The position numbers and the translations under genes were made by a program. The notes below the pieces were generated by a model. That model searched no databases. It worked only from the letters and a program-made list of their open reading frames with translations, and was not told the DNA's origin. A stretch of 64,000 nt of DNA from Medicago truncatula (lineage: Eukaryota; Streptophyta; Magnoliopsida; Fabales; Fabaceae): the NCBI RefSeq assembly GCF_003473485.1, contig NC_053045.1, positions 50,386,494 through 50,450,493 on the forward strand. The letters run 5' to 3'. The number at the start of each line of letters is the position of its first letter. Position 1 is the first letter of the stretch. This document shows, piece by piece, positions 1 to 12,006 of this stretch.

Positions 1-2470
1 TGGAATATAATGCAACAAGAACATTATGCATGGACAACACATTCAACCGTCTATTTTAAGTTAAGCAAATGTATAATTCAGTTTATCAAGCAGTACAACG
101 GAGAGGAGAGTATGTAACCTCTAAAGCAGCATTTGCATCACGGATTGCAGCATTAGGTTTCTTCATTTTGATGTAAACACTGGCTGTATATGATAAGAAA
201 AATGTTTCAATGAATGTTTGTCCTGGACAATAAGAACAAAAAAACTAGAGCATGTAAAAAGCAAAGAATCAAATCAAGTCATACCTCTGTTCGCATACAT
301 TATGGCAGAGGTAGGATTGAGTATAATTGCCTCTGTCAAGTTCTCAATTGCCTCCTCCAACTTACCTGCATTTCAAAGCCACGTAAGATCAAATCATAAT
401 TCCATTGTTATAAATCTTTGAGTGCTGGAAAGAATACGAGTTGCCACCCAAAACAGTCGAGATATTTGAAATAGGAAATTCAATGGGCCAATCTATGGGG
501 ACAGGTCGCACGTTAGGCAGCTCAAAGAAATAACATGTGTTTGCATAAAGTTTTATCCCTTCTAAACATCATCAGATTACATAGTTGCCATTGATTAATT
601 TTATCCCTTCTAAACATCATCCCATAACATAGTTGCCATTAAAAAAAAAAATAAGATCCAATTATGAACTGGTATGAATCAAGTGCCCTGGTTATATATA
701 GAGCATAGGTATATGTAATTTATGGGTTATTACAAGATTAAATGTTACATTGTGACGAAGTGGTGGCATTCTTTTTTTTAAAACAACGTGCACTGTGTTT
801 GATTACAAGCAACGAGTTTATTTGTTATTTTGGCGTTGCAGACGGCTCCAGACTCAACACAAGAGATGTCAGTTACATCGACTGCCCCAAATTGACAGAC
901 AAGTATGCTCTTCGAACACAAGAGATTGAAAACTGACACTCCTGTCCCTGAAGTCAAGTGTACTACCAGTGCCGACCCAAGGGCCAATCAGTCCAAGCTA
1001 GGGCTTTGGGCCTCAAAATTTTGGGCCCAAAAAAGGTCACCAAAAGATGCAATTTAGCTATAAATATATACTAATATAACAGATTAACTATAGGTGTTTA
1101 CCTAGCTCAATTTGTCAAGATGATAGCCTCGGATCCTGGTCTTAGGTTCAAACCTTTGACCAATAAAAAATTGATTTGTGGATTTTTTACAAGCATTGTG
1201 TGAATTTTCTATTTTCAAAGGTCTCACTAGAGAATTTGCTTTAGGCCTCTTAACATGTTGGACCCACCCTGTCTACTACTAGATTCCTTCCCAGCTATTT
1301 ATCACTAGCAGTCACGGTTTGCAACTTCGGTCATTAAAAAAATTGTAACTTGTTTACTGTTCGGAGGATAGAGTTTTTTCATCCCTTCTAAGGATCCCAG
1401 TCCAGTCTCCTAGGGTTTTAAAATAAAGGTTCACGACGATGATATGGGTCACCAAATCAAAGTATTTTACGTTGCTATGACTGCAATACTGCTGCAATTT
1501 TGACAGCACTTCCACAGTTCTCCTTAATATCAACTTGAAACCATTCCATGCCATAGGTTCATTTTTTCGCATACATTGTTTGTGGATCCATCCACCTCCC
1601 AGTAATAGTAACCATAAAAATATAATAAAAAACCACAAATCAATCATCATTATTAGAGTTAAGAGTGAATGTTATGTTACCTTCAGAAATAGCTTCCATG
1701 GCTTTAGCTTTCGCCAACTGTGAAGACTCGCGACTCTCTTCAGTAACCTCAACAGAAGAGTCTCCCATCTGAAACAACACATACATTTACCTCAAGTCAA
1801 ACCTCAAACTCTACAATAAATTTAAAATAAATATATAAATAAATAACCTTTTGTGGAGGATCATCATCAGGCTCAACGGTATCACCCTCTAGCTCAACAT
1901 CAGATTCAATTATCTCATCTTCCTCCTCTACTTCCTCCACCTTCACTTTTTCTTCCTCTACATCCTCGATATCATCATCGCTCTCCACGGATCTCTATCA
2001 TACACAACACACATCACAATGCATCAATAAACATATTCAACTCTATAGCACTGACACTTCCAAACGAATACGTGTCTGAGACGACACTGACATGTGATTA
2101 CACTCAATTATATCATTTTCTAAAATTAGAACCGGCGTCAACGTGTCAGTGTCGTATGCCGTGTCAGTGTCAATATTTCAAAGATATTCAACAGAAAACA
2201 TTAAACAAAAAACAACAAGGATTTATAGGTTACCGATTTGGAATAAGCAGATTCAGGAAGATTAGCACCGAGACTGAAAATAACAACCAAATAGAACAAA
2301 TTAAAGCACAACATAGGGTTTTGTATAGGTGCGATTTGAAAGAGAGTGATAGAAATTAACCTTTCGAGATAGTCGCGGAAGAAGGAGAGTGAAGGATCGG
2401 CGAGAGTTGAAGGATTGGACTTAACCTGTTCGATGAAATGCTTCAATTCTTTCAGCTTCGACGGTTCCAT
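1..2470 (-). CDS. Hip/FAM10-type Hsc70-interacting co-chaperone, 3' end outside window
   Basis: Cytosolic TPR co-chaperone of Hsc70 (Hip/ST13 family, FAM10 in plants). Visible exons, with GT/AG borders and phases that agree: 2470-2361, 2273-2234, 1994-1848, 1768-1681, 365-285 and 183-119. They encode the N-terminal dimerisation region (starts MEPSKLKELKHFIEQ), a short LGANLPESAY exon, an acidic stretch rich in Glu/Asp ending DTVEPDDDPPQK, and the first TPR helices (GKLEEAIENLTEAI, NPTSAIMYANR, YIKMKKPNAAIRDANAALE). The remaining TPR units and the Gly/Met-rich and STI1 C-terminus must lie left of base 1. Intron 4 is long (1,315 bp) and carries repeats. The start is chosen because it begins the conserved N-terminus. 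Family assignment is from recognition of the conserved blocks; the count of paralogues in the genome is unknown. TDX-like relatives share the N-terminal part, so the family subtype is less sure than the family. Confidence 0.9.
549..641. repeat. Tandem ~50-bp duplication in Hip intron 4
   Basis: Two adjacent copies of a ~50-bp unit beginning TTTTATCCCTTCTAAACATC and ending ATAGTTGCCATT lie head to tail at about 549-594 and 600-641. They differ by a few bases (cagattac against cccataac). Intronic; no coding role seen. Confidence 0.75.
1095..1250 (+). mobile_element. tRNA-derived SINE-like sequence in Hip intron 4
   Basis: The stretch has a box-A-like TAGCTCAATTTGTCAA at about 1102 and a box-B-like GGTTCAAACCT at about 1146, spaced as in tRNA-derived SINEs. 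It sits inside a larger repeat-like region (about 970-1280) rich in GGGCC/GGCCC words. Borders are uncertain. Confidence 0.4.
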
Positions 2471-2619
2471 TGTGTGTGTGTGAGACTGTGACTGCGGCGC
2501 GGCGTGTTGTTTTCTTTGGGTTTTATGTTAAACAGTAGGTGTGGGTGAGTGAACTTATGGACGGGGTCTAGACTTTTCTTGACGTAAAGTGCTTCTAGTA
2601 TCTTCTATTGGATTTTTGC

Positions 2620-2629
2620 TATATATAGT
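2620..2629 (-). promoter_or_regulatory. Possible TATA box of the Hip/FAM10 gene
   Basis: TATATATA-like run about 150 bp upstream of the Hip start codon on the minus strand. Position is reasonable for a TATA box, but AT-rich runs are common here. Confidence 0.35.
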
Positions 2630-2814
2630 AGGGTATCTCAACCCTTCGATTAGGGATGAGAATGAATATTCATGGATACAAATTGATGATGCGTGTTTCC
2701 GTTCCGTTGAATAAATATGTAACTAGATACGAGTATCTGCAATACAAGTAATCCTTATGTAAGAAGGTATCTATGAGTATTTATGGATATCATGGATTCT
2801 TGGAAGAAAAAAAA

Positions 2815-3565
2815 ATATTGATTGTCTTTTTTTTTATTAGCGGAAGCAAACTTAATCATTTAATTCGTAAATAAAGAGTACGTGGTAGATGGTACATCAT
2901 TGAAAATATGGGGGTTAATGTGAGATAAAGATGCTCTAGCAACAGTATGAGCAACTTTATTAGCTTTGCCTCCTAATGAACCGACACTGCAAAGTCGGAA
3001 TTACTAACCAAGAGACTTCGACAACAGGATCCAAGGTCACCAAATTCATTGGTAGGAAACAATTGATGAAGCGAGGGCTTCAACTAAGGTCTTACAATTT
3101 GTTTCAAACAAGACATTATTCCATCTGTTTGATATTGCCAAATTGATGGATTCTAGTAAAGCAACAGTTTCAGCTTCTAGAACAGTTTCAGCCTGTATTA
3201 TGAAGAAAAAAATATTTAAAAGGACTGATTCCAAATCTAAAAAAAAAATTAGGGGGTAAACCGAAAATAACATATTTTACAGGGGAAAAAGCACTATTAA
3301 CCCTTATTAATAAGATTGACACCGGTAGGTAGACATTGATGAGCAAGGCGCCAAAGAAATGAGCGGACTCGAGGCAGTACTTTGAGATTCCATAAAGTTG
3401 TCCAGTTGATATGTCTTTGCGCTTGTGTATATGGGTGCAGCAGGTCTGAACACATATGATATGCAAACTAAACAGGCCATCAATCGTAGTATTCCAAATA
3501 CAAATATCTTCTTTGAAATGGCAGTAAAGGGGCATGACAAGAATACCTAAAAACTTCAACTTTAA
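2815..3565 (-). pseudogene. LINE remnant: end of reverse transcriptase and RNase H region
   Basis: On the minus strand, pieces of a plant LINE polyprotein C-terminus can be read in shifting frames. About 3510-3330 gives a DICIWNTTIDGLFS-type block followed by INWTTLWNLKVLPRVRSFLW. About 3205-3055 gives an RNase H-like ETVALLESINLAI and NNVLFETNCKTLVEAL. About 3000-2875 gives NKVAHTVARASLS and a stop. A T-run at 2827-2837 (A-run on the minus strand) fits the 3' tail. Frameshifts between blocks show it is dead. Only the 3' part is present, as expected of a 5'-truncated LINE. Confidence 0.75.
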
Positions 3566-6200
3566 ACACGCTTACAAATTTCATAATCGATGCATAAACC
3601 ATTCAAATTTCATAACTCATACAAATTTTATATTCCGTACATAATTCATACAAACTTTTGAAATTCATACAGATTTTCAATTAATCAATGTAAAAATAAA
3701 TATATAAAAAGTCAATTTTTTTTTTAAAAAGCAATAAAAAGTTAAATCTTATAAACATAAATGGATATGTTAGTGAATTAACTAATTTATTTATGGGTGC
3801 ATGTGGACATGTTTCTTTTTGGCCATCCCTACTCTCGACTCTTCTTTTTGTTTGTTACTAAAGAATAAGATTTAACTTTTAGGCTCAAATCATATACACA
3901 AATAGTTGGTAATGATTTGAGTCAACTCAAACATAGTTTAGTATTGAACTCAACAATTAACTTGTTATATTGATTTATGAACCAAATGAGTTGAATTTAT
4001 TCTAAAAACTAAGTTCACTAATTAAATGAACTCAACTTCAACCGGATATAATTGAACCAAATTTAAGATTTTGGAATATTTAACTTATATGGCTAAAAGT
4101 TAAAAGAATGCCTAATTGCAGTGAATAGGACTTCAGTAATTGGCAAGAGGAAAAAAGAATGAGAGAAATAACTTAGCAAGACTCTAAGACTGAATTGACT
4201 CAAATTAGTGACAGACTAATTTGAGTCTTTTTAATATTTCGCATAAAATTAGACGTAAATAATTTAAAATATTTTAAAAATATTTGAAGGGACTAATGTG
4301 TCCCCTTTATATATTTGCGAGGGACTATTTTGAGTTATATTTTTTCGCATAGACTAAAATGACCCGTATCCAATTTTTTTGGTTCCAAATCGAGTCTTAA
4401 ATAAAAAGCTTATCTTATTATTAAAATAAAAAAAACTTTTGTTTATAGTTACCTTAATTTATTGATACTCACACACACATCTCCCAAGCCTGATTTGCAT
4501 CCAATTTGCAAGCTATCGTGAGAACCATGAATGGTATACCTCTTGAAGAGATCCTCACATTCAGATGTACATTAGATTAGAACCACTCTGATTGGAGCCA
4601 ATATGATTTTTAATTAGGACACATTCGATGAGTTGCTTGCTTACTAAATTCTAGACTATGACAAGAGGAGGCAGATTTAACGATTGGTAGAAATTATAGC
4701 TAAGTATGAAACAAAGTTCAACCAGTTATCCTACTAAGCCAAGCTGAATCAATAGATAGATGTGAAACTCTTACTAAGGAGCAAGGAACATGTATGAGGA
4801 GGAGGTGAAGAAAGATATCATGGTTAAAAACAGAGAGAAAGAGGAGGAAGTCAAATTAATTTGGAGCCAACACTTTTGTTTTTAAGATTTATGCTAATTA
4901 AAGATAAAGATTATTCCAAAACATAGAGAACTATACTTCTAATTGAACATTAGTGCCCAAAACATATTTTGACGCTAGTGCCCTACACTTTTGAACACTA
5001 GTGCCCACTACTAATTCTACTTGAGCTTGTTAAAGGGTTGTGCTTAACTATGAATTTATACCCCTCTTTTAGTTTGAGTGATATTTTTCAAGTAGTGCAT
5101 TCTAGAACTTGTTTTGAGACTATTCCAAAACGATTTTTATTGGCTTGATAAGGAGATATATGGTTGAAGCATTCTAGGCATTTTTCTGGCCCCATTCCCA
5201 CTAGTGCCTCCTTTTGAGCCTATTTTTTTTTCTTTGATGTAAACTTTTTCTTGTTAAACTGTGGTAAAAGTTGAATTAATTAAAGTAGCTAGCTGTGAAA
5301 AGAAATTATGAATCCCTCTAATTGAAAGTGTTGAATCATCCCTCATTTAAAAGGTATTTATCAAAGCGAAAGGGTGAAAATAATATCTTAAAGAAGAAGG
5401 TATTGTCCTATCAATAATTAAAAGGAGACAATTTAATCTTTAAAAAGAATGGTTGTACAAATAATTAAAAATAATGGTAGTATTTCTTAATTCTTAGTTA
5501 CAAATTTACAATGATATATTTATGTAGACGATGGTTGTTTGAATGTGAAAGAATAAAAATTGATTGTTTTTTGAAGAATAAATTATTTAAGGATGTTTTT
5601 GTTGTAAAAATCAAATCGTCTCTTTATAATTATTGTTGGGAACAAATTTGGATCTTTTTAATTATTGTTAACCACCTAATTATCCAATTTCCAAGTAACA
5701 AGTACTTTAATTTTTCCTAAGAAACAAAGTCTCATAGTTTTTCTTAAAGACTAAAATGGTCTTTGCTGTATTATTTTTTTTTCTTGAAAAGGCATAATGT
5801 GGCTTTGACAAGTGTTCCTTGCACATTGTATGAATGCAAAATTATATAAATTTGTCTTGATATAAATTTGGCATTAGTTTTTAAAGTTCACTTGACATTA
5901 AAGTATACACAGTGTGCATTTTGATTCTCAGAAGCAGTAGAAAAATTCCAAGTGGGACTACACAGCAAATGCAAAGATACAGCCTGCAGAGATTAAAACT
6001 CAAGAAAATATCCACGATTCCATGAAGCAATCTTCCAAAAAACTAAGCTAAACAGAATATGGTAGGTAGGAACAACAAGACAACAACAACCTTTTAAAAA
6101 CAAATACTAGTCATTGTTGCCGACTTAAGAATAAATATACACCACATGAATCATGACATATATAATATAACCATGCTAGCCAGCAAAAAGTGTTACTTAC
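3566..6200. other. AT-rich spacer with a faint Ty3-gypsy gag trace
   Basis: No intact gene. Around 4600-4790 on the plus strand a broken reading frame gives FDELLAY and AKYETKFNQLSYYAKL, which resembles the gag region of Ty3-gypsy elements (the 'YETKFNELS' block), interrupted by stops. The rest is low-complexity AT-rich sequence; the short frame at 5511-5720 has no recognisable features. Confidence 0.4.
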
Positions 6201-6209
6201 AAAGTTACA

Positions 6210-6217
6210 TATAAATA
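6210..6217 (+). promoter_or_regulatory. TATA box of the subtilase gene
   Basis: TATAAATA 84 bp upstream of the chosen start codon at 6301. It places transcription start near 6240, which argues that the upstream in-frame ATG at 6232 is not the start. Confidence 0.6.
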
Positions 6218-6300
6218 TATAATCATTGTGAATGTATTTATTTAGAGCACACTTCTTTCATTCTTCCATCAAGCAGAAAGTAAAGTTTCTCTTGAACATG

Positions 6301-8565
6301 GATTATTTCCTTTTCATTGCTCTCACTTTCGTGTTGAGTTTCCATATTCATTTTACTCAAGGAAGTGAACTGCACCCTACCGCTCGGAGTACTGAGACAA
6401 GCACTTCAAAAATATACATTATCCATGTGAATAAGCCAGAGGGTAAGCTATTCACTCAATCAGAAGAAGATTTAGAAAGCTGGCATCATTCATTCATGCC
6501 AACTACGGTTATGAGCTCTGATGAACAACCGCGAATGATTTATTCATACCGAAATGTGTTGAGTGGTTTTGCCGCAAGACTAACTCAAGAAGAGTTGAGA
6601 GCTGTTCAACAGAAGAATGGTTTTGTTTCAGCTCATCCCGAAAGGACACTACGTCGTCAAACCACACATACCCCAGATTTCTTGGGGTTGCAGCAAAATA
6701 TCGGATCTTGGAAGGAATCAAATTTTGGAAAGGGAATTATTATTGGTGTTCTAGATTCAGGAATCACACCTGATGATCATCCTTCGTTTAGTGACGCAGG
6801 AATACCACCACCACCGTCGAAATGGAAAGGGAGATGCAAACTTAATGGTACAGTTTGTAACAACAAATTAATTGGAGCAAGATCCTTCAACAATGCAGCA
6901 GTAAAAGGAGAGAAAGCTGAAGCACCAATTGATGAGGATGGACACGGGACTCACACAGCAAGTACAGCGGCTGGTGCTTTTGTCGAAAATGCAGAAGTGC
7001 TAGGAAATGCTAAAGGTACGGCAGCAGGGATGGCTCCTCATGCTCACCTAGCAATTTACAAAGTGTGCTTTGGAGAAGACTGTGCCGAGAGTAATATACT
7101 TGCGGCATTAGATGCAGCTGTGGAGGATGGTGTGGATGTAATATCGATATCACTTGGTCTAAGTGAGCCTCCTCCATTTTTCAATGATAGCACTGCCATA
7201 GGCGCTTTTGCAGCAATTCAGAAGGGAATCTTTGTAAGTATTGCAGCAGGAAACTTTGGTCCTTCTGATGCCTCCTTGGTTAATGGAGCCCCATGGATGC
7301 TCACAGTTGGAGCAAGCACTATTGACAGAACCATTGTGGCAACAGCAGTGCTTGGAAATGGGGAAGAATTTGAGGGCGAATCTGTTTTCCAGCCTTCCGA
7401 TTTCTCTCCAACACTGTTGCCCTTAGCATATGCAGGAATAAATGGCAAAGTAGAATCTTCATTTTGTGCTAATGGATCCTTGAGTGACATTGACTTCAGA
7501 GGAAAGGTTGTTTTGTGTGAGAGGGGAGGGGGTATAGGAAGAATTGCCAAAGGACAGGAAGTACAAAGAGCAGGTGGTGCCGCCATGATTCTCATGAATG
7601 ATGAACTCAATGGTTTCAGTCTCTCAGCTGATGTACATGTCCTACCAGCAACACATGTAAGCTATGCTGCTGGACTAAAGATCAAGGCCTACATAAATTC
7701 CACTTCACCGACAGCAACCATTTCGTTTAAGGGAACGATTATCGGGAACTCCTTAGCGCCATCCGTTGCATCATTCTCTTCAAGAGGTCCCAACTTGCCG
7801 AGTCCTGGTATATTGAAACCGGATATTATAGGACCAGGCGTGAACATCCTGGCGGCATGGCCATTCCCCCTGGATAACAACACCAATTCAAAACTAAATT
7901 TCAACATTATGTCAGGCACATCAATGTCATGCCCACATCTTAGTGGCATTGCGGCTTTGCTCAAAAGCTCTCATCCTGATTGGTCACCAGCAGCCATAAA
8001 ATCTGCCATAATGACTTCTGCAGACACACTAAATTTAGAAAACAAACTCATTGTCGATGAAACACTTCAGCCGGCAAATCTTTTTGCCACAGGTTCGGGC
8101 CACGTGAATCCACCAAGAGCAGATGATCCTGGATTAGTATATGATATCCAACCTGATGATTATATACCTTATCTATGTGGTTTAGGCTACAGTGACAGGG
8201 AAGTTGGGATCATCGCACACAGAAAAATTAACTGCACTGAGACATCAAGCATTCCCGAGGGAGAGCTTAACTACCCCTCATTTTCTGTCGTGCTTGGCTC
8301 CTCGCAGACATTCACAAGGACAGTTACCAATGTCGGTGAGGCTCAGTCATCTTATTTTGCCATAGTCGCAGCACCAAAAGGAGTTGATGTGAGCGTCCAT
8401 CCAAACAAGCTCTACTTTTCAGAAGCCAACCAGAAACAGACATATTCAGTAACATTCAACCGTATAGGGTCCGGTCATAAGACAGTAGAACACGGTCAAG
8501 GATTTCTAAAATGGGTTTCTGCTAAACACACTGTCAGGAGTCCTATCTTGGTCAATTTCACATAA
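6301..8565 (+). CDS. Subtilisin-like serine protease, SBT1 type (peptidase S8)
   Basis: Secreted plant subtilase, 754 aa, in one exon. Order: signal peptide (about residues 1-23, [12 protein letters not shown] core), I9 prodomain ([11 protein letters not shown] to about 125), S8 catalytic domain with a PA insert, and a C-terminal fibronectin-III-like domain (FTRTVTNVG onward). Catalytic residues are all present: Asp152 (GVLDSGIT), His215 (DGHGTHTAS), oxyanion Asn318 (AAGNFGPS) and Ser541 (GTSMSCPH). The start at 6301 begins a proper signal peptide; an in-frame ATG at 6232 lies too near the TATA box. Expected in the apoplast, maturing itself by removing the prodomain. The lack of introns is common in SBT1. 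It resembles the legume SBT1.2/SbtM-like group, some members of which respond to symbiosis, but that link is inference. No defects seen. Confidence 0.95.
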   Translation, partial: DYFLFIALTFVLSFHIHFTQGSELHPTARSTETSTSKIYIIHVNKPEGKLFTQSEEDLESWHHSFMPTTVMSSDEQPRMIYSYRNVLSGFAARLTQEELRAVQQKNGFVSAHPERTLRRQTTHTPDFLGLQQNIGSWKESNFGKGIIIGVLDSGITPDDHPSFSDAGIPPPPSKWKGRCKLNGTVCNNKLIGARSFNNAAVKGEKAEAPIDEDGHGTHTASTAAGAFVENAEVLGNAKGTAAGMAPHAHLAIYKVCFGEDCAESNILAALDAAVEDGVDVISISLGLSEPPPFFNDSTAIGAFAAIQKGIFVSIAAGNFGPSDASLVNGAPWMLTVGASTIDRTIVATAVLGNGEEFEGESVFQPSDFSPTLLPLAYAGINGKVESSFCANGSLSDIDFRGKVVLCERGGGIGRIAKGQEVQRAGGAAMILMNDELNGFSLSADVHVLPATHVSYAAGLKIKAYINSTSPTATISFKGTIIGNSLAPSVASFSSRGPNLPSPGILKPDIIGPGVNILAAWPFPLDNNTNSKLNFNIMSGTSMSCPHLSGIAALLKSSHPDWSPAAIKSAIMTSADTLNLENKLIVDETLQPANLFATGSGHVNPPRADDPGLVYDIQPDDYIPYLCGLGYSDREVGIIAHRKINCTETSSIPEGELNYPSFSVVLGSSQTFTRTVTNVGEAQSSYFAIVAAPKGVDVSVHPNKLYFSEANQKQTYSVTFNRIGSGHKTVEHGQGFLKWVSAKHTVRSPILVNFT

Positions 8566-9480
8566 GACAATAATGAAGCCAAGCAACAGCTTGTACTACA
8601 AGAGAACAAATGCAATGGTCAGAAAATTGCCCTACTAGCTACAACATTAATAGAAAGAAAAAAATGTGAAAACACCATTAGATTGGAGTTTTATTGGATA
8701 TGTTACCCAACATCCAATCATTTGATGTCATGTTACTATTTCATATTTAATTATTTGTTCAGTGAATTTAAATTTTGGGTTAACTGCCTAATGGGTATCA
8801 GTATCCACTTTTCTCATTGGTGTCAAATAATTCTCCAAAAACAAATTACATTGGGATTAAAATGCTCATGATAATTATGCCTCGCCAGAAATATGCATGG
8901 ATAGATACAAGATACTTTGGTATCTATCATTATCAGCAACTTTCCAGATAGCCCAATATACAAGACTGTTTAATATATTTGTTAGACCATCAATTTTAAA
9001 GATGTTTAAAGTTTAAACACTGAAGTTTAATTTACAATATCTTCGTTAATAAAGATTTAGCAAAATGTAAAGATAATGATTAGAGTACACCAACACTAGA
9101 AGTAGAAGAGCATGTGAATCGGGGAACAGAATCAGAATTTACTCAAAGAACATGTCATTTCCATATCTTAGAACTTCAACAAATACCGAAACACTAGTGT
9201 AACTTAACCTGTTTATTTTTTTCGTCAAGTAATTTACACGGTGAATAAGTAAAGAATTCAGGATTTTAGCGGAAGTTATTATGAACACAAAGCATGCATT
9301 TCAAGAAAAGTGGGATTTGTTACTACCAAAAATTGCAGGTAACTGTTACGAAAACCCCTTACTTTATATGGTATTGATAAAGTGACTTACAAACATTTCG
9401 GAAAACACATGGAATACAAACTTGGAACAAACTAAAAATAATGACAAAACATTTCGGAAGAAATATAACATGTAAATCAT
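8566..9480. other. Spacer after the subtilase gene
   Basis: The first ~150 bp should be 3' UTR of the subtilase. Beyond that I see AT-rich sequence with no supported gene or repeat. Confidence 0.5.
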
Positions 9481-10380
9481 CAAAACACCAGAAGTTCCAC
9501 AAGAATTAGATGCCCATACGAGCACTATTCTCTCGTTAATCCCAGTAGCTCCCAGCGAGCGAAAGTCCTTTCTGAACTAGCAAGTTTTTCACATGCACAA
9601 CACCTGCTTATAGCTCCTTGCAAGTCAAAGTCATTCCCTCACGTTCTTCACGAACCATTAAAGCTCTCTTGCGAGCACCACAATCTTAAAAGTCATTTTC
9701 ACAAATTATGAGTTCCTCGCGAGCATCAATACCCTAAGAGGTTCATCACGAACTATAGACTCTCTTCGAGCAACATATTCTTAAAATTGCTAGCTAACTA
9801 CGGCTCACCAAGAGTTCGAACTAATTCGTCCCAAAACTTGAAGTTTCGGAAACTACAAGTACCATATGAGCACTACACTTTCTAGGACCTTTGATGCTCG
9901 AGGTTCCAAACGAACCACGAATCCGTCACGAGCATCACCTTTTTTACAATTCAGTTCTCTGCGAACTGAAAAGTCATCGTGAGTCGCATACAAGCAAAAG
10001 CTTTCTTTGAGCATAATCTTTGCCCTCGCATAGAACATCAAACTGCTCAAAGTCGTCACTCTTCACTCACTCCAAAAATGATGATTGGGGGGCTACTGTT
10101 CTGGAATGTTCAAAAGATGCTCACAATCCAATGCCCAACGAACAGGCCCAATCCAACTTTGGACAAACAACGTTTATCACACCCTCCGATCAACAGCTAC
10201 AACACGTCGAACACAATGGCAACCTGCAACTCCCTATGTAAGGTCTCCCAAGGTACAATTTCATTCAAATACTGATTTGAGTGTCGAGTGTCCAAACAAT
10301 TAAGAACAACTAAGCTCACCGCACCGGACGTAGTTCAGTTGATCCGATCAGATCATATTCTTTCCTTCAAATTTTTTTGT
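9480..10380. mobile_element. LTR-like repetitive sequence, possibly a solo LTR
   Basis: The region is richer in C and G than its surroundings and repeats words such as GCGAGCA, ACGAAC and CTCGCGAGCATC in diverged form (about 9530-9990). It then has TTGGGGGGCTACTGTTCTGG near 10085 and GTTGATCCGATCAGATCAT near 10340, both of a kind I associate with LTRs of large Ty3-gypsy elements. No flanking coding part and no clear borders. Short open frames here (for example 9979-10275) have no recognisable domain. Confidence 0.4.
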
Positions 10381-10788
10381 ACCAACCATAGTGTAAAAAT
10401 TCATAAATTTTACCAAACAAGCATAGTGTAAAAATTAATTTTAGATGGAAAATAGAGAGACAAAATTGTATTGAAACCTTTTATTTTATTTCTCTGTTGA
10501 AAAATTCTTATGGATAAGCTCGTTTATTTTTTTTCTTTTCTTTTTTCCTCTAAGTTATATTGTCTGTTATAGCTTTGCCTATACTGCCGCTAGAAATTTA
10601 CGAGGGAAGGGATACGTGGGGACCAACGCTAGAAAAATGACTTCCGAAACGGATATCAGTTGAAAAAACCCGTTGTCATTAGGGTTTCAGATTACTTTGC
10701 TCAATACAATATATTTTCACATTTGCATTTCATATTTCTCTCAATCTCATTCCCCTCTAGTTGCAGGAATCCACCATCGGACTCGGAG

Positions 10789-12006
10789 ATGGAAAAATCA
10801 GTGTTAGTTGCTGTCACTAACGAAAAGGTTTGCAACTATTTACCTCATGATATAGTGCTCTTCATTTTGTCAAAACTTCCCTTAAAATCATTGAAGAGAT
10901 TTCAATGCGTATGCAAACTATGGTCTCTCTTATTTGGAAATCCTCGTTTTATGAAAATGTACACCGACAATATCATCCATGGTAATCATCCTTATTATGA
11001 TGATACATTTCTTGTCCTGCACAAATTGCTTCCTAGGACATATGAATACAGTAATCATTGCGACTTTTATTGGCTCTCTGGTGACAAGTTTGAGAATCGG
11101 GTTAAAGTAGATTGGCCGCATCCATTTCAAGAGGATGATACAGATATTTATATTGTGGGTTCTAGTGTTGATGGTATTCTTTGTCTCAAACAAGGATTTA
11201 CATGTACCCGTCAAGTTGTATTGTGGAACCCAACTACTCGTGAATCTAAGGTCATCCCTACTAGCCCTGTTGAAAACATACCACCTGATCGGACCCCTTG
11301 GTTATTTCTTCACGGGTTTGGGTATGATCATGTTAGTGGTGATTATAAAGTTATTCAAATGATAGATTTTTTTGCCGAAAATAGTGTAGAAGACGAAGGT
11401 GATTTGATATGGGAAGATAAATCCTACGACCCCTTGTGGGAAGTATATAGTCTCAAAAATAACTCTTGGAAGAAACTTGATTTTGATATGCGTAATTGTT
11501 ATTTCTATTCATCATTGGGAGGTATGGGAGTGTACATGGATGGTTTTTTTCATTGGTGGGCAAAAAGTGAATCAAAAAATATTGAAGAATGTTTGCTTTC
11601 ATTTGACTTTAGCAACGAGGTGTTGCTTACAACACCCAAGCCCTCAAACATGGATGGTAGTTTTGACTCTCGATTCGTGGTGAGGCACCTAACTCTGTTA
11701 AATGAATCTATTACTTTGATCTCAACTTATTTAAAGAATATGAGTACTTTTCGCATATCAATTTTGGGTAAACTTGGTGCGAGAGAATCTTGGATCAATC
11801 TCTTTATTGTTGGACCCTTACCTTTTGTTAACTTCCCCATTGGAGTTGGGAATAAGAACAATATAGTCTTCTTCAGCAAAGGTGATAAAGAACTAGTCTG
11901 GGTTGATTTAAGGACTCAAATGATTGAGAAGCTTGGTGTTAAAGGAGACAAATTTGATTGTCACATAGGAAAGTACAAGAAAAGCTTTCTTCCGATCAAA
12001 GGATGA
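10789..12006 (+). CDS. F-box protein with F-box-associated interaction domain
   Basis: Likely substrate-recognition subunit of an SCF ubiquitin ligase, 405 aa, single exon. The F-box lies at about residues 16-58 (LPHDIVLFILSKLPLKSLKRF then CVCKLWSLL, which binds Skp1/ASK). The rest fits the F-box-associated type 1 domain of the large plant family: GSSVDGILCL, VVLWNPTTRESKVIP, HGFGYDHVSGDYKVIQ, WEVYSLKNNSWKKL, and GVYMDGFFHWWA. I chose ATG 10789 because the frame upstream to 10660 (43 codons) is not family-like and looks like 5' leader. Just after the stop, GCTCGAG/GTATGTG could be a donor for a 3'-UTR intron. The family expands rapidly in Medicago and targets are unknown. No obvious damage. 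Confidence 0.9.
   Translation: MEKSVLVAVTNEKVCNYLPHDIVLFILSKLPLKSLKRFQCVCKLWSLLFGNPRFMKMYTDNIIHGNHPYYDDTFLVLHKLLPRTYEYSNHCDFYWLSGDKFENRVKVDWPHPFQEDDTDIYIVGSSVDGILCLKQGFTCTRQVVLWNPTTRESKVIPTSPVENIPPDRTPWLFLHGFGYDHVSGDYKVIQMIDFFAENSVEDEGDLIWEDKSYDPLWEVYSLKNNSWKKLDFDMRNCYFYSSLGGMGVYMDGFFHWWAKSESKNIEECLLSFDFSNEVLLTTPKPSNMDGSFDSRFVVRHLTLLNESITLISTYLKNMSTFRISILGKLGARESWINLFIVGPLPFVNFPIGVGNKNNIVFFSKGDKELVWVDLRTQMIEKLGVKGDKFDCHIGKYKKSFLPIKG

Noticed and set aside
6232-6300. In-frame ATG upstream of the subtilase start
   Set aside because: It lies about 15 bp below the TATA box and the 23 extra residues would sit in front of a proper signal peptide.
10660-10788. N-terminal extension of the F-box protein
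   Set aside because: The 43 codons have no family resemblance and precede a good ATG just before the F-box; read as 5' leader.
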